A program made the position numbers and the translations under genes. A stretch of DNA of 64,000 bases from positions 818,530 through 882,529 of the forward strand of contig NZ_NKFP01000006.1 in NCBI RefSeq assembly GCF_002215035.1, written 5' to 3'. The notes beneath the pieces were generated by a model. The model had not been told where the DNA came from, did no database searches, and worked only from the letters and a program-made list of their open reading frames with translations. Source of the DNA: Leptolyngbya ohadii IS1. GTDB taxonomy: Bacteria; Cyanobacteriota; Cyanobacteriia; Elainellales; Elainellaceae. Positions 26,709-36,241 of the stretch are shown one piece after another (within the stretch, counting starts at the first letter, position 1; each line of letters starts with the position of its first letter).

Positions 26709-27755
26709 TTGCCCAAGTCATATCGTGTTGCCATTTTGGGCGCGACTGGAGCGGTTGGAGCTGAACTGCTAGAACTGCTGGAGCAGCGTCAGTTTCCGAT
26801 CGCTAATCTGAAGCTGCTGGCTTCTCCCCGATCGGCAGGGCAGCAGGTCAAATTTAGCGGTGAATCCCTGACTGTAGAGGCAGTAGACGATCGCGCCTTC
26901 GACGGTGTTGATCTGGTGCTGGCATCGGCAGGAGGTTCAGTTTCAAAGGCATTTGCGCCCAAAGCAGTCGAAGCAGGCGCCGTGGTGATTGATAACTCCA
27001 GCGCATTTCGGATGAAGGCGGATGTGCCGCTGGTTGTCCCGGAGGTGAATCCCGAAGCCGCTGCCCAGCACCAGGGAATTATTGCTAACCCCAACTGCAC
27101 GACTATTCTGATGTCGGTTGCGGTTTACCCACTGCATCAGGTACAGCCCGTTCAGCGCATTGTTGCTGCGACTTACCAGTCTGCCAGCGGAGCCGGAGCG
27201 CGGGCGATGGAGGAAGTCAAGGTGCAGGCAAAGGCTATTTTGGCGGGCGAGACACCCCAAGCAGAAATTTTTCCCTATCCCCTCGCCTTCAACCTCTTTC
27301 CGCACAACTCTGCCCTCAGTGAGTCGGGCTACTGTGAAGAAGAGTTGAAAATGGTGAATGAGACGCGCAAGATTTTCGGTACGCCCGATCTGCGAATTAC
27401 CGCAACCTGTGTTCGGGTTCCCGTACTGCGTGCCCACTCGGAAGCAATTAATCTAGAGTTTGCGTCACCGTTTAGCGTGGCTCAGGCGCGGGAAATTCTC
27501 AGTCAGGCTCCGGGCGTGACCCTGGTGGAAAACTGGCAGACCAATTATTTCCCTATGCCGATCGAAGCCAGCGGCAAGGACGATGTTTTGGTCGGGCGCA
27601 TTCGTCAGGATCTCTCCAATCCCAACGGGCTGGAGCTATGGCTGAGCGGCGACCAGATCCGCAAAGGAGCAGCCCTCAATGCAGTGCAAATTGCTGAACT
27701 GCTAGCGGCACAAAGCCTAATTCGTCCAGTTGAGGCGATCGCCACCGTCCGCTAA
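26709..27755 (+). CDS. asd: Aspartate-semialdehyde dehydrogenase
   Basis: 348 residues from a TTG start; GGAGGA ends 8 bp upstream and supports this unusual start. The NADP-binding motif is ILGATGAVGAELLELLEQR. The catalytic Cys is in NPNCTTI and the active-site His in VRVPVLRAHSEAI. It converts aspartyl phosphate to aspartate semialdehyde, the branch point to lysine/diaminopimelate, threonine and methionine. The next gene, dapA, uses its product. Confidence 0.96.
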   Translation: MPKSYRVAILGATGAVGAELLELLEQRQFPIANLKLLASPRSAGQQVKFSGESLTVEAVDDRAFDGVDLVLASAGGSVSKAFAPKAVEAGAVVIDNSSAFRMKADVPLVVPEVNPEAAAQHQGIIANPNCTTILMSVAVYPLHQVQPVQRIVAATYQSASGAGARAMEEVKVQAKAILAGETPQAEIFPYPLAFNLFPHNSALSESGYCEEELKMVNETRKIFGTPDLRITATCVRVPVLRAHSEAINLEFASPFSVAQAREILSQAPGVTLVENWQTNYFPMPIEASGKDDVLVGRIRQDLSNPNGLELWLSGDQIRKGAALNAVQIAELLAAQSLIRPVEAIATVR

Positions 27756-28066
27756 TCTCTAGTTCGCTCATCTCTGGGTAGAATTTGGGGTGGGTTTGGA
27801 AAGCGTAATGCTGGAAAGACATGAATTGCAGAAATCTGGGTTTAGATAGCTTGAGCGAATGCGCCACGGATTTTGTAACAAATCCTACGGAAAAAGGACT
27901 GGCACTTTGTAAACAGGATTACAGTCTTCTGGACTTTCGGGCGGCGATCGCGTTTTAACTCTCGTTTCTTGTCCGGTCGTCCCATCTACCCCAACTCAAA
28001 CGATCGATATCTACTGCTCTCATTTATCTATTACTCAACTATCGCTCAACGAGGAGTGCGTCGCGT
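27756..28066. other. asd-dapA intergenic region
   Basis: 311 bp without a coding frame. GAGGAG, 11 bp before the dapA GTG, is its ribosome-binding site. Nothing else is recognised. Confidence 0.5.
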
Positions 28067-28972
28067 GTGACCGAGTTTGGACGAGTTTTAACCGCAATGA
28101 TCACGCCCTTCAAGGAGGATGGCAGCGTCAACTATGCGGTCGCGGAGGAACTGGCTGCCCATCTGGTAGCTAATGGAACCAATACGCTAGTGGTCTGCGG
28201 CACAACGGGCGAATCCCCAACGCTGACCTGGAGCGAAGAACATGATTTATTTCAGGCGGTGCAGAACGCTGTTGCCGGGAAAGCCAAAATTGTTGCGGGA
28301 ACAGGGTCAAATTCGACTCATGAAGCTGTCACAGCTACCCAAAAAGCTTCTAAAATAGGAATAGATGGCACGCTTCAGGTTGTGCCTTACTACAACAAAC
28401 CGCCGCAGGCAGGGCTGTATCAGCACTTCAAAGCGATCGCTGAAGCCAGTTCCGAACTGCCGATGATCCTTTACAACATTCCTGGTCGTACCGGACAGAA
28501 TCTGTTGCCTGAAACAGTGGCTCGTCTGGCAGAAATTCCGAATATTATTGCAATTAAGGAAGCGAGCGGAAATCTCGACCAGGCAAGTGAGGTTCGCCGT
28601 CTCACTCCACCTGAGTTTCTGATCTATTCTGGAGATGATTCTCTGACGATGCCCCTTCTATCCGTGGGTGGCTATGGCGTTGTTAGTGTGGCAAGTCACC
28701 TGGTTGGATCGCAGATTCAGCAGATGATTCAGGATTTTGAGCAGGGTAAGGTTCAGGCAGCAGTTCAGATGCATCTTCAGCTTTTCCCGCTGTTCAAGGC
28801 ACTCTTTACAGTGACAAACCCAATTCCTGTAAAGGCAGCGCTCCGGCTTCAGGGATGGCAGGTTGGCTCCACACGCCTGCCGCTCACCGAGGAGTCCACG
28901 AGCTATGAGACTCGACTGAAGACGGTTATGGCGAACCTGGGCTTACTGGAGACAGAGTCGTTGAAAGCCTGA
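28067..28972 (+). CDS. dapA: 4-hydroxy-tetrahydrodipicolinate synthase
   Basis: 301 residues from a GTG with GAGGAG upstream. The Schiff-base Lys is in [10 protein letters not shown], the catalytic Tyr in [11 protein letters not shown] and the Thr pair in [11 protein letters not shown]. It condenses aspartate semialdehyde with pyruvate in lysine and peptidoglycan diaminopimelate synthesis. The order asd-dapA-rnj is common in cyanobacteria. Confidence 0.97.
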   Translation: MTEFGRVLTAMITPFKEDGSVNYAVAEELAAHLVANGTNTLVVCGTTGESPTLTWSEEHDLFQAVQNAVAGKAKIVAGTGSNSTHEAVTATQKASKIGIDGTLQVVPYYNKPPQAGLYQHFKAIAEASSELPMILYNIPGRTGQNLLPETVARLAEIPNIIAIKEASGNLDQASEVRRLTPPEFLIYSGDDSLTMPLLSVGGYGVVSVASHLVGSQIQQMIQDFEQGKVQAAVQMHLQLFPLFKALFTVTNPIPVKAALRLQGWQVGSTRLPLTEESTSYETRLKTVMANLGLLETESLKA

Positions 28973-29239
28973 ACGGAAAACCCATCTGTTAAGTTTCTGA
29001 CAACTGAATATTGCCGATAAAAGAATGACGCGAAATTAGCTGATGCGTGGTAAGCCGGACATTTCTGTCCATTTTTCCCCTGATATTTCATTGGATGCTC
29101 TGAACGATCGTACCTGACTCGAATTTAAAACTCCCGCTTTAACCCCCACCTAATCGGCTCTAACTATCGTTCTTTTGGCTTCGATCGCACCCCTTTTTAG
29201 TCGTCTACCTACACCTAGTAAAGTTAGTTACACCTACAC

Positions 29240-31000
29240 ATGAGTCAAAACGGTTCTACAAATGCACTTAAAGTCATCCCGCTCGGAGGACTGCACGAAA
29301 TTGGTAAGAATACCTGCGTTTTTGAGTACAACGATGAGATTGTGCTGCTAGATGCGGGTCTGGCGTTTCCGACGGACGGAATGCACGGTGTGAACGTGGT
29401 GCTTCCCGACACGACCTACCTGCGGGAAAATCGCCACAAAATTAAGGGTATGATTGTCACCCATGGTCACGAAGATCACATTGGCGGCATTCCCTTCCAC
29501 CTGAAACAGTTTGATGTACCCGTGATCTACGGTCCTCGGCTGGCAATGGCACTCCTGCACGACAAGCTTGAAGAGGCAGGGGTAGCAGAGCGAACCGAAC
29601 TGAGAACGGTACAGCCGCGAGAAATTGTCCGGATTGGCACTTACTTCCTGGTGGAGTACATTCGCAACACCCACTCAATTGCTGACAGCTACAGCGTTGC
29701 CATCCATACGCCCGCTGGTGTGGTGATCCATACAGGAGACTTCAAGTTCGACCATACCCCCGTGGATGGCGAGAAGTTTGACCTTCAGCGGTTGGCGGAG
29801 CACGGCGAGAAAGGCGTTCTCTGTCTGATCAGCGATTCCACAAACTCGGAAGTTCCGGGTTTTACCCCCTCTGAGCGTTCCGTATTCCCGAACCTCGATC
29901 GCACCTTTGCCCAGGCACAGGGACGGCTGATTGTCACCACCTTCGCCTCCTCGGTGCATCGGGTCAATATGATTCTGGAGCTTGCCAGGAAGCACAAGCG
30001 ATCGGTTGCAGTCATTGGACGATCGATGCTGAACGTGATTGCCCATGCGCGAAATCTAGGCTACATCAAGTGCGAAGACGACCTGTTCGTGCCGCTGAAT
30101 ATGGTCAATAAGATGCCGGATCAGAACGTGCTGATCCTCACGACCGGATCGCAGGGTGAGCCCATGGCAGCCCTGACCCGGATTGCAAATCAGTCCCACC
30201 GCCAGGTGAAGATCCGTCCCGGTGATACCGTTGTTTTCTCTGCAAACCCGATTCCCGGTAATACGATCGCAGTCGTTGGCACGATCGATAAGCTGATGAT
30301 GCAGGGCGCAAAGGTGATCTACGGACGCGACAAGGGCATCCACGTTTCCGGTCACGGGGCACAGGAAGACCAGAAGCTAATGCTGGCACTTACCCGTCCC
30401 AAGTTTTTCCTGCCTGTCCACGGCGAACACCGGATGCTGGTGAAGCACTCGGAGACGGCTCAGAGCATGGGCGTTCCGGCAGAGAATATGGTGATCATCG
30501 ACAACGGTGACGTGGTGGAGCTGACAAAGGACAGCATTCGCATTGCCGACAAGGTGCCTTCGGGGATTGAACTGGTGGATTCTGCCCATGCCGGTGTTGT
30601 ACATCAGCAGGTCTTGAAAGAACGTCAGCAGCTTGCTGAAGAAGGCATTGTCACGATCGCTGCTGCGCTGGGCTGGAAGGGCGAACTGATTGCCAAGCCA
30701 GAAATTCACCTGCGCGGGGTGGCAACCACGATCGAAGCTGCCAAACTGGAGCAGTCGATTATTCAAACGATTCAGACAGTCATCGAAAACCGCTGGTCGG
30801 AATACAGCCGTTCGCTAGGGAATCTGGTTGAAGTAGACTGGGATCGGGTGCGCGTGGATGTTGAAACTGAACTGCGGCGGATGCTGCGGCGCGAACTTCA
30901 AAACAATCCGACGCTGCTCTTTCTGCTGCAAAAGCCCACTGAACCCCAGGTGACGACTGCCCGCACCAGACAGCGATCGACCGCAAAAGTCGCTTCCTAG
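29240..31000 (+). CDS. rnj: Ribonuclease J
   Basis: 586 residues. The metallo-beta-lactamase motif is THGHEDHIGG, followed by HTGDFKFD and the beta-CASP domain (SDSTNSEVPGFTPSE; VTTFASSVHRV; SGHGAQEDQKLM; LPVHGEHRML). It is a 5'-3' exo- and endoribonuclease for RNA turnover. The C-terminal region after residue 450 and the Arg/Thr-rich end are typical of cyanobacterial RNase J. It follows dapA after 267 bp and ends at a strong terminator. Confidence 0.96.
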   Translation: MSQNGSTNALKVIPLGGLHEIGKNTCVFEYNDEIVLLDAGLAFPTDGMHGVNVVLPDTTYLRENRHKIKGMIVTHGHEDHIGGIPFHLKQFDVPVIYGPRLAMALLHDKLEEAGVAERTELRTVQPREIVRIGTYFLVEYIRNTHSIADSYSVAIHTPAGVVIHTGDFKFDHTPVDGEKFDLQRLAEHGEKGVLCLISDSTNSEVPGFTPSERSVFPNLDRTFAQAQGRLIVTTFASSVHRVNMILELARKHKRSVAVIGRSMLNVIAHARNLGYIKCEDDLFVPLNMVNKMPDQNVLILTTGSQGEPMAALTRIANQSHRQVKIRPGDTVVFSANPIPGNTIAVVGTIDKLMMQGAKVIYGRDKGIHVSGHGAQEDQKLMLALTRPKFFLPVHGEHRMLVKHSETAQSMGVPAENMVIIDNGDVVELTKDSIRIADKVPSGIELVDSAHAGVVHQQVLKERQQLAEEGIVTIAAALGWKGELIAKPEIHLRGVATTIEAAKLEQSIIQTIQTVIENRWSEYSRSLGNLVEVDWDRVRVDVETELRRMLRRELQNNPTLLFLLQKPTEPQVTTARTRQRSTAKVAS

Positions 31001-31144
31001 GTCTATCGGTTAGGCGGTACAGGGATAGAGAGATTTGCGAACCGTCCCTTATGCGGGAGGTCAGCAACGATCGATTCCTGGGCGTCCTTGACCGTTGTCT
31101 CTCCATAAATTGGTTTATCTAATTCGTTAAATTACGGATTTCAA

Positions 31145-31177
31145 GCGATCGTTCCTCTCTGGAGGGCGATCGTTTTT
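31145..31177 (+). terminator. Rho-independent terminator of rnj
   Basis: CGATCG...CCTC stem paired to GAGG...CGATCG with a TCTG loop and a small internal mismatch, then five T, about 150 bp after the rnj stop. Confidence 0.7.
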
Positions 31178-31246
31178 GTATGGTCAAATCCTTTCAGCTC
31201 AAGCGATCCCCAGTTTGCGTCTTAATTTCGACCGAAGAAGATTTAC

Positions 31247-31501
31247 GTGGATTTACGGGACGATCCGCTGCCCCTCCCCCAAGATTGGGTGCGATTACGG
31301 GTACTCTACTGGGTGATTTTCGGCAATATTGCCCTAGATTCACTCGATAGTTGTTCGATCGTTTCCGATTTAGTTGGATCTGGTTTTGTAGATCCTGACA
31401 TACAGGGTCAAAGCCAAACTTCAAAGCCAAACTTCAAAGCCAAACTTCACACGCTAGACAAACTGCATCAGCCCTTCAGTACAGCATCAAGTTATCGCTA
31501 G
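31247..31501 (+). CDS. Possible small protein, uncertain
   Basis: 84 residues from a GTG with GAAGAAG 6 bp upstream. The first 50 residues look plausible (DLRDDPLPLPQDWVRLRVLY; IALDSLDSCSIVSDLVGSG), but the last third is made by a 13-bp tandem triplicate (31409-31447) and is not protein-like. An equally long frame exists on the other strand. I do not recognise a family; treat as uncertain. Confidence 0.25.
   Translation: MDLRDDPLPLPQDWVRLRVLYWVIFGNIALDSLDSCSIVSDLVGSGFVDPDIQGQSQTSKPNFKAKLHTLDKLHQPFSTASSYR
31409..31447. repeat. 13-bp tandem triplicate
   Basis: Three perfect copies of CAAAGCCAAACTT upstream of the Mo-nitrogenase-like gene. Confidence 0.85.
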
Positions 31502-31561
31502 CCTCAAACCTATCGTCTCAAAATCCCTCTGAAACCCACTTCACTCAATTACGAGGACACC

Positions 31562-31861
31562 ATGCAAGCATCTCACCCCTCCTACCCGCCCTCCCAGCCC
31601 GCCATTGACCTGCTGCTTCCCCTGCGTCGCTGGATCGACAATATTGAGCTAAATAATCCCCAACTGGCACACCGAATTTGTCATTTGATTCCGGCGCAGT
31701 GCCCCTTTGAGCGAGATGTGCAGCTTTTTGGACGCACGCTGTTTCACATTCCGCCAATGTGCAAACTCAACCCTCTGTATGAGCAGGTTGTTGGTTTACG
31801 CTTCCGGGCGATGTGCTACCTGGCAGACGTATGTGGCGAAGATGTAAGCCGCTATTGCTAG
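31562..31861 (+). CDS. Mo-dependent nitrogenase C-terminal domain protein
   Basis: 99 residues from the ATG after ACGAGGACACC. The pattern LLLPLRRWIDNIELNNPQLA, HRICHLIPAQCPFERD, and the Cys-rich MCKLNPLYEQ...CYLADVCGED match the small cyanobacterial family named after the Mo-dependent nitrogenase C-terminus. Despite the name these proteins are not nitrogenase subunits and no nif gene is near. Five Cys residues (HICH-type and C-terminal) suggest metal or redox binding. Role unknown. Confidence 0.85.
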   Translation: MQASHPSYPPSQPAIDLLLPLRRWIDNIELNNPQLAHRICHLIPAQCPFERDVQLFGRTLFHIPPMCKLNPLYEQVVGLRFRAMCYLADVCGEDVSRYC

Positions 31862-31973
31862 ACTTTATTGCTGGAAACTATGGAACGATCACCTGAACGA
31901 TCAGGAAAGAGTCGGGGGAATGGTAGAACGAACGAGTAGATGAACATCTCAGGCGACAGGTTTAGCCAAACCC

Positions 31974-32279
31974 TTAGCCAAATACGAGGGACAGCAGTGT
32001 TAACACCCCTGCCAATACCATCAGTCCCGCAGGCATGAACTTACGCGTTTTGGACAGACGCACCGCAAAGACGATCACCAGAGCGATCGCTACAATCGTT
32101 GCCAGAGGCAATCCCCAGTTCAGTCCCTGCTGTTGCGCTACACCGCTGACAATCAGCAGAATGCTGCTAATTACGCCAGAAATCAGAGAAGTTGTGCTGC
32201 CTGCTTTGGTATAGCCCAGAACGCCACCAACGAGGGCTAAAACACCATAAACGTAGGTTGCCACAATATCTAAACTCAC
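31974..32279 (-). CDS. TMEM14 family membrane protein (UPF0136-like)
   Basis: 101 residues with four hydrophobic helices and short Gly-rich turns (GGVLGYTKAGSTTSLISG; AGLMVLAGVLTLLSLVFG). This is the TMEM14/FAX-like family, whose chloroplast members export fatty acids. Cyanobacterial function is not established. Length matches the family. The gene converges on the preceding plus-strand gene. Confidence 0.85.
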   Translation of the reverse strand: MSLDIVATYVYGVLALVGGVLGYTKAGSTTSLISGVISSILLIVSGVAQQQGLNWGLPLATIVAIALVIVFAVRLSKTRKFMPAGLMVLAGVLTLLSLVFG

Positions 32280-32448
32280 TGTTTTTTCCTTAAATTTTGA
32301 TTCTGAATGACTGCAAATTATGCCAGCAAACGTTACTGGTTATTGCAGGATGACGATCGATCAAAATCTTTCTTTACGCAAATTGATTCCAAATCCTGGG
32401 TCAATTTTGCTCATTGATGAAAGGGTCAATTGTTGATAAATTGACCGA

Positions 32449-33747
32449 ATGACGGACTTAGACCTAACCCATTTCGTACTTTTACAACAGCAAGCCGGCT
32501 CGCTGCTGCTCTACCAAACCACTCTGGAAGCTGAGCCAATCGCTTTTTTTCTCAATCTGCTCCAGACGATCGCCGCTCCCCAAGCCGACAAAATCGCAGC
32601 GCTGCAAGCCTACGGTCGCTGGTTCAGGGCAATGGCAACGGTGAAGCAAAGCTGGCAGTCCTATCTTGTTCAGCAAATTCTCAGGGTGGAGAATCCCTTT
32701 ACCCGGCTGTCTCAGACAATCTCCCTGTCTGAAATGCCGATCGCTTTAGTGGAAGCGGCGCGTCACGATTTACAAGTGTTTCAGCAGCTCTATTACTGCC
32801 CCAGTGAGCAGTTAGCTCAAGTTGTCAAACAGCAGGCAGGATTGAGCAGTGCACCGATCGCCTGGCAAATTGAAGCGGAAACCAGTCAGGACGATCGCAC
32901 CTCAGATATGATTGCAAAGTTTGCAGCAACACCGGACTGGGCAGACCTGATCGAACCGCTGGCAGCCTACTACCGGGAGTGTGGGACAGGAATTTTTGCG
33001 GTGTATCGAGCGTTCCGCTGGCAAAATGAGCAGCTTTGCGGCATTGCCTACCCAGATACCATTCGCCTGCATGAGCTGGTCGGCTACGAGATGCAGAAGG
33101 AGGTGCTGCTGAAAAATACCCAGGCATTGCTGAAGGGATATCCGGCGCTGCACGTTTTGCTCTACGGCAGTCGTGGATCGGGCAAGTCCTCCCTTGTTAA
33201 ATCATTGCTCCACGAGTATGGACAGCAGGGCTTACGGCTGATTGAAGTAGCGAAGGCGGATCTGCGCGATCTTCCGGCGATCGTCGATCGGCTGCGGCAG
33301 GTGTCGCTAAAGTTCATTATCTTTGTCGATGACCTGTCCTTTGAAGAGGATGATGATGCCTACAAGGCTCTAAAGGTTGTCCTAGAAGGCAATCTGACCG
33401 CCCGACCGCAAAATGTAGTTGTGTACGCCACCTCAAACCGACGCCACCTCATTCGCGAATATTTTGCCGATCGCCCCCGTCCCAGCGATGCCGATGAGGT
33501 TAATGCCTGGGATACGGTGCAGGAAAAGCTCTCCTTTAGCGATCGGTTTGGCTTGACGCTCACCTTCAATCCCGCCGATCAAGATACCTATCTGGAGATT
33601 GTGCGCCATCTGGCGGCAGGTCTGGCGATCGAACCCCAGGATTTAGAATTTCGGGCTTTGCAGTGGGCAACTCGACACAATGGGCGATCGGGCAGAACCG
33701 CACGGCAGTTTGTAGATTTCCTGCGGGCAGACCTCACCGAACGCTAG
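32449..33747 (+). CDS. DUF815 AAA family ATP-binding protein
   Basis: 432 residues. A helical N-terminal half of about 200 residues is followed by an AAA-like ATPase with Walker A LYGSRGSGKSSLVK, Walker B KFIIFVDDLSFEED, and sensor region VVVYATSNRRHLI. The pattern GNLTARPQNVVVYATSNRRHL is diagnostic of DUF815 proteins. Their role is not known. The stop codon overlaps by 4 bp with the stop of the converging oxidoreductase gene. Confidence 0.9.
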   Translation: MTDLDLTHFVLLQQQAGSLLLYQTTLEAEPIAFFLNLLQTIAAPQADKIAALQAYGRWFRAMATVKQSWQSYLVQQILRVENPFTRLSQTISLSEMPIALVEAARHDLQVFQQLYYCPSEQLAQVVKQQAGLSSAPIAWQIEAETSQDDRTSDMIAKFAATPDWADLIEPLAAYYRECGTGIFAVYRAFRWQNEQLCGIAYPDTIRLHELVGYEMQKEVLLKNTQALLKGYPALHVLLYGSRGSGKSSLVKSLLHEYGQQGLRLIEVAKADLRDLPAIVDRLRQVSLKFIIFVDDLSFEEDDDAYKALKVVLEGNLTARPQNVVVYATSNRRHLIREYFADRPRPSDADEVNAWDTVQEKLSFSDRFGLTLTFNPADQDTYLEIVRHLAAGLAIEPQDLEFRALQWATRHNGRSGRTARQFVDFLRADLTER

Positions 33748-34835
33748 AGAGCCACTTTTGAGGCGGGATGGGTAGAGGGGGCATGGAGGGTGTTTAGCTC
33801 CGGTTGATTCCAGAACTGTCCATCCAGTGCCATCTCCTCAATCAGACTGGCAAGACGCAGTGCCTTGAGTGCTTGTTCTCCGCCCACCGAGGGCTGATTG
33901 CCGCCCCGCACGCAGTTCACAAAATGCTCTAGTTCCGCGTGAAGCGGCTCGATGTTGCTGGTTTGCACCTTCTCGATCAAGCCATCCTGACGGTAAAGCA
34001 CCTGCCCGTAGTCGGTTAAACAGTTGGCGGTGGTTTTGCGATGGATCAGGATTTCGTTGTTGAGGAAATCCGCTTCTGTGAGGGAATTGCGGCAGTGGGC
34101 AGAAATGCGGCGAATCTTGCGGTGGGTGACTTTGCTGGCGGTTAGCGTTGCCACAATGCCGTTGGCAAAACCCAGAATGGCGGTCACGTAGTCCAGATGT
34201 CCCGAATCCGGTCCACGACTGCCGCTGGCGGTGAGCTTAACAACGGGGGAACCGACTAACTCCAGCAGCAAATCAATATCGTGGATCATCAAGTCCAGCA
34301 CGACCGACACATCGTTGGCGCGATCGGAATAGGGACTCATGCGGTGTGCCTCTAGCGCCAGCAAATCCTCGGTTTTGAGAACTTTGTTGAGTTCCTGGAA
34401 GGCGGGATTAAACCGTTCGATGTGCCCCACTTGAAGAATGCAGCGAGACTCGGCAGCCGCGTTCACCAATGCTTCGGCTTCGGCAATACTGGCGGCGATC
34501 GGCTTTTCGATCAGCACATGAATGCCCGCTTGCAGGCAGGTGGTTCCTACCGCGTAGTGTGCTCTGGTTGGTACAGCTACACACACCGCATCGACGTGCT
34601 GAAGCATATCGCGATAGTCTTCAAAAAAATGCGCCCGATATTTTCCTGCCGTATCAATGCCGCGCTCCACATTCACATCCGAGACGCCCACTAACTCCAC
34701 ATCCTTGAGCAGGCTCAAAACGCGAGTGTGGTGCTGCCCCATATTGCCAACCCCAATCACCCCAACCCGAACGGGTGCAGCATGATTATTTTGCCGGATT
34801 GACGCAAATTGCCCGATCGATGAGTTTTCCTGCAC
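33744..34835 (-). CDS. Gfo/Idh/MocA family oxidoreductase
   Basis: 363 residues. The Rossmann motif is VGVIGVGNMGQHHTRVL, followed by HVLIEKPIAAS with the conserved EKP Lys and GHIERFNPAF. The C-terminal beta-sheet domain has the HDIDLLLELVG segment (catalytic Asp/His pair). These enzymes act on sugars or sugar nucleotides with NAD(P). In several bacteria close relatives sit in surface-sugar loci, but its substrate is not certain. It converges tail to tail with the DUF815 gene. Confidence 0.9.
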   Translation of the reverse strand: MQENSSIGQFASIRQNNHAAPVRVGVIGVGNMGQHHTRVLSLLKDVELVGVSDVNVERGIDTAGKYRAHFFEDYRDMLQHVDAVCVAVPTRAHYAVGTTCLQAGIHVLIEKPIAASIAEAEALVNAAAESRCILQVGHIERFNPAFQELNKVLKTEDLLALEAHRMSPYSDRANDVSVVLDLMIHDIDLLLELVGSPVVKLTASGSRGPDSGHLDYVTAILGFANGIVATLTASKVTHRKIRRISAHCRNSLTEADFLNNEILIHRKTTANCLTDYGQVLYRQDGLIEKVQTSNIEPLHAELEHFVNCVRGGNQPSVGGEQALKALRLASLIEEMALDGQFWNQPELNTLHAPSTHPASKVAL

Positions 34836-34847
34836 GCCTGCTGTCTC

Positions 34848-35132
34848 CTACACCACAGAAGAAACGAATGTTACCCTAGCCAATTGAAACGCTCTCAACT
34901 GAAACGCACGAATGGAGGCGATGCGACGCAGTTCTTCCCTGAAGAAAATCAGTGAAGCCATCGAGCTATTGAGGACATAATACATAAAGAATCTTAAAGG
35001 TTCATTGAGTTCAAGCATATCGTTGCCCCGATTAATTTTCCGGATTTCACCCACAGCGGAATGAACAGCTTGTGTCAGTTTCTGCCCTGTCTGCGGCTTT
35101 TGGTGATGCTCAACACTGAATTGAGGACGCAT
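34848..35132 (-). CDS. Hypothetical protein, 94 aa
   Basis: 94 residues from the ATG at 35132 (the frame extends 12 bp to a TTG). The sequence MRPQFSVEHHQKPQTGQKL, KINRGNDMLELNEPLRFFMY, and LIFFREELRRIASIRAF is helical and charged. A 15-bp near-duplication makes RAFQLRAFQL near the C-terminus. No family recognised. It follows the UPF0104 gene by 12 bp and may be co-transcribed with it and with the oxidoreductase downstream. Confidence 0.5.
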   Translation of the reverse strand: MRPQFSVEHHQKPQTGQKLTQAVHSAVGEIRKINRGNDMLELNEPLRFFMYYVLNSSMASLIFFREELRRIASIRAFQLRAFQLARVTFVSSVV

Positions 35133-35144
35133 TGAAAAAATCAA

Positions 35145-36206
35145 TTAGAGCTTTTGAACCGTCCAGTCCGGAGGAATCAGTGCGGCGAGGGCAGCTCCAG
35201 CGGCTTCTGCCAGAGTGCTGATCAGGCGATATAGAGCAACTCCTCCCAGAACCACTGCCGCCGGGAAATGGTTAGACAATAGGGCAACCGCCGTTGCTTC
35301 AAATACGCCAATACCGCCCGGTGCCCCCGGAATGACGAGTCCGAGTAGCCATGCAATGCTAAATCCGCTGAGTGTCGGTAGAATATCGCCCGCCTGAAGG
35401 GGCTGAAGTGCCTGAAACGTGAGCAAAAAGCCTGCTCCGCGCAGCAGCACAAACAGAAACTCGCCCGCCAATGGAATCAGCGGATAGCGATGCAGAGCCG
35501 TTTTTGTTGCAGGAGGGGTGGACGGGTCAGAGGTTCCTCCCGAAATAGGGGATTGAAACGCAACATCAGAATTTTGATAACTGTCGGATTGATGGGTGTC
35601 GGATTGATAACTGTTGGGGCGGGGTTTGCCCTTTAGTTGCCGTGCCATCTCCAGCAACCGATTGAGAATGCGCGGATGGACGATCGCCAGCACCAGCACC
35701 AGACTCACCGCTTGCAGCAGTAGATGAGTTTTCAGTCCGGTCAGGAGGGCGAGACAGAGGGCAGATGCTGCCATCAGCAAAGGTTCCAGAAGCACACTTA
35801 GCGTTGATGCCGCCAGCGGAATGCCAGCGGACTGGGCAGCCGTGACTCTGCCGTAGAAGTGCCAGACGTTGCCGGGAAGATATTTAGCGATATTGGTTTT
35901 CAGGTAGGTCTGCATTGCCCAGAGTCCTGACCGTTTCTGATTTAGCTCCTTGAGGATGAGATTCCAGACGTATCCCGTCCAGCAATGTGCCAGGAGCGTT
36001 ACGCCAAATCCGAGCGAAAGATCAAGCAGCGCATTTTCCCTGAGTTTGAGGGCGGCAATTCCATCCCAGTGCTGTTTGAGCGTACTGCTCAGGAAAAACA
36101 AGGTTGCGCCTAGAATCACCCAGCGCAGGTAGGGCTTGAATCGAGAAACGATCGATTGCTTAGATTTGCCGGATTTTCTGAATTTGCCGTTCGTTGGCTC
36201 TGTCAT
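35145..36206 (-). CDS. UPF0104/lysylphosphatidylglycerol synthase TM-domain protein
   Basis: 353 residues with about eight membrane helices. The diagnostic segments are LKTNIAKYLPGNVWHFYGR and FSIAWLLGLVIPGAPGGIGVFEA, the hallmark of the MprF-type flippase domain (UPF0104). No synthase domain is attached. Such proteins are proposed lipid or isoprenoid-sugar flippases. A hydrophilic loop near residues 195-235 holds a short imperfect repeat (SYQSDTHQSDSYQNSD). A small hypothetical gene follows at 12 bp. Confidence 0.88.
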   Translation of the reverse strand: MTEPTNGKFRKSGKSKQSIVSRFKPYLRWVILGATLFFLSSTLKQHWDGIAALKLRENALLDLSLGFGVTLLAHCWTGYVWNLILKELNQKRSGLWAMQTYLKTNIAKYLPGNVWHFYGRVTAAQSAGIPLAASTLSVLLEPLLMAASALCLALLTGLKTHLLLQAVSLVLVLAIVHPRILNRLLEMARQLKGKPRPNSYQSDTHQSDSYQNSDVAFQSPISGGTSDPSTPPATKTALHRYPLIPLAGEFLFVLLRGAGFLLTFQALQPLQAGDILPTLSGFSIAWLLGLVIPGAPGGIGVFEATAVALLSNHFPAAVVLGGVALYRLISTLAEAAGAALAALIPPDWTVQKL

Positions 36207-36241
36207 GCAGGATTTCGGGATGCTGACCAGTAGACGGGTTC

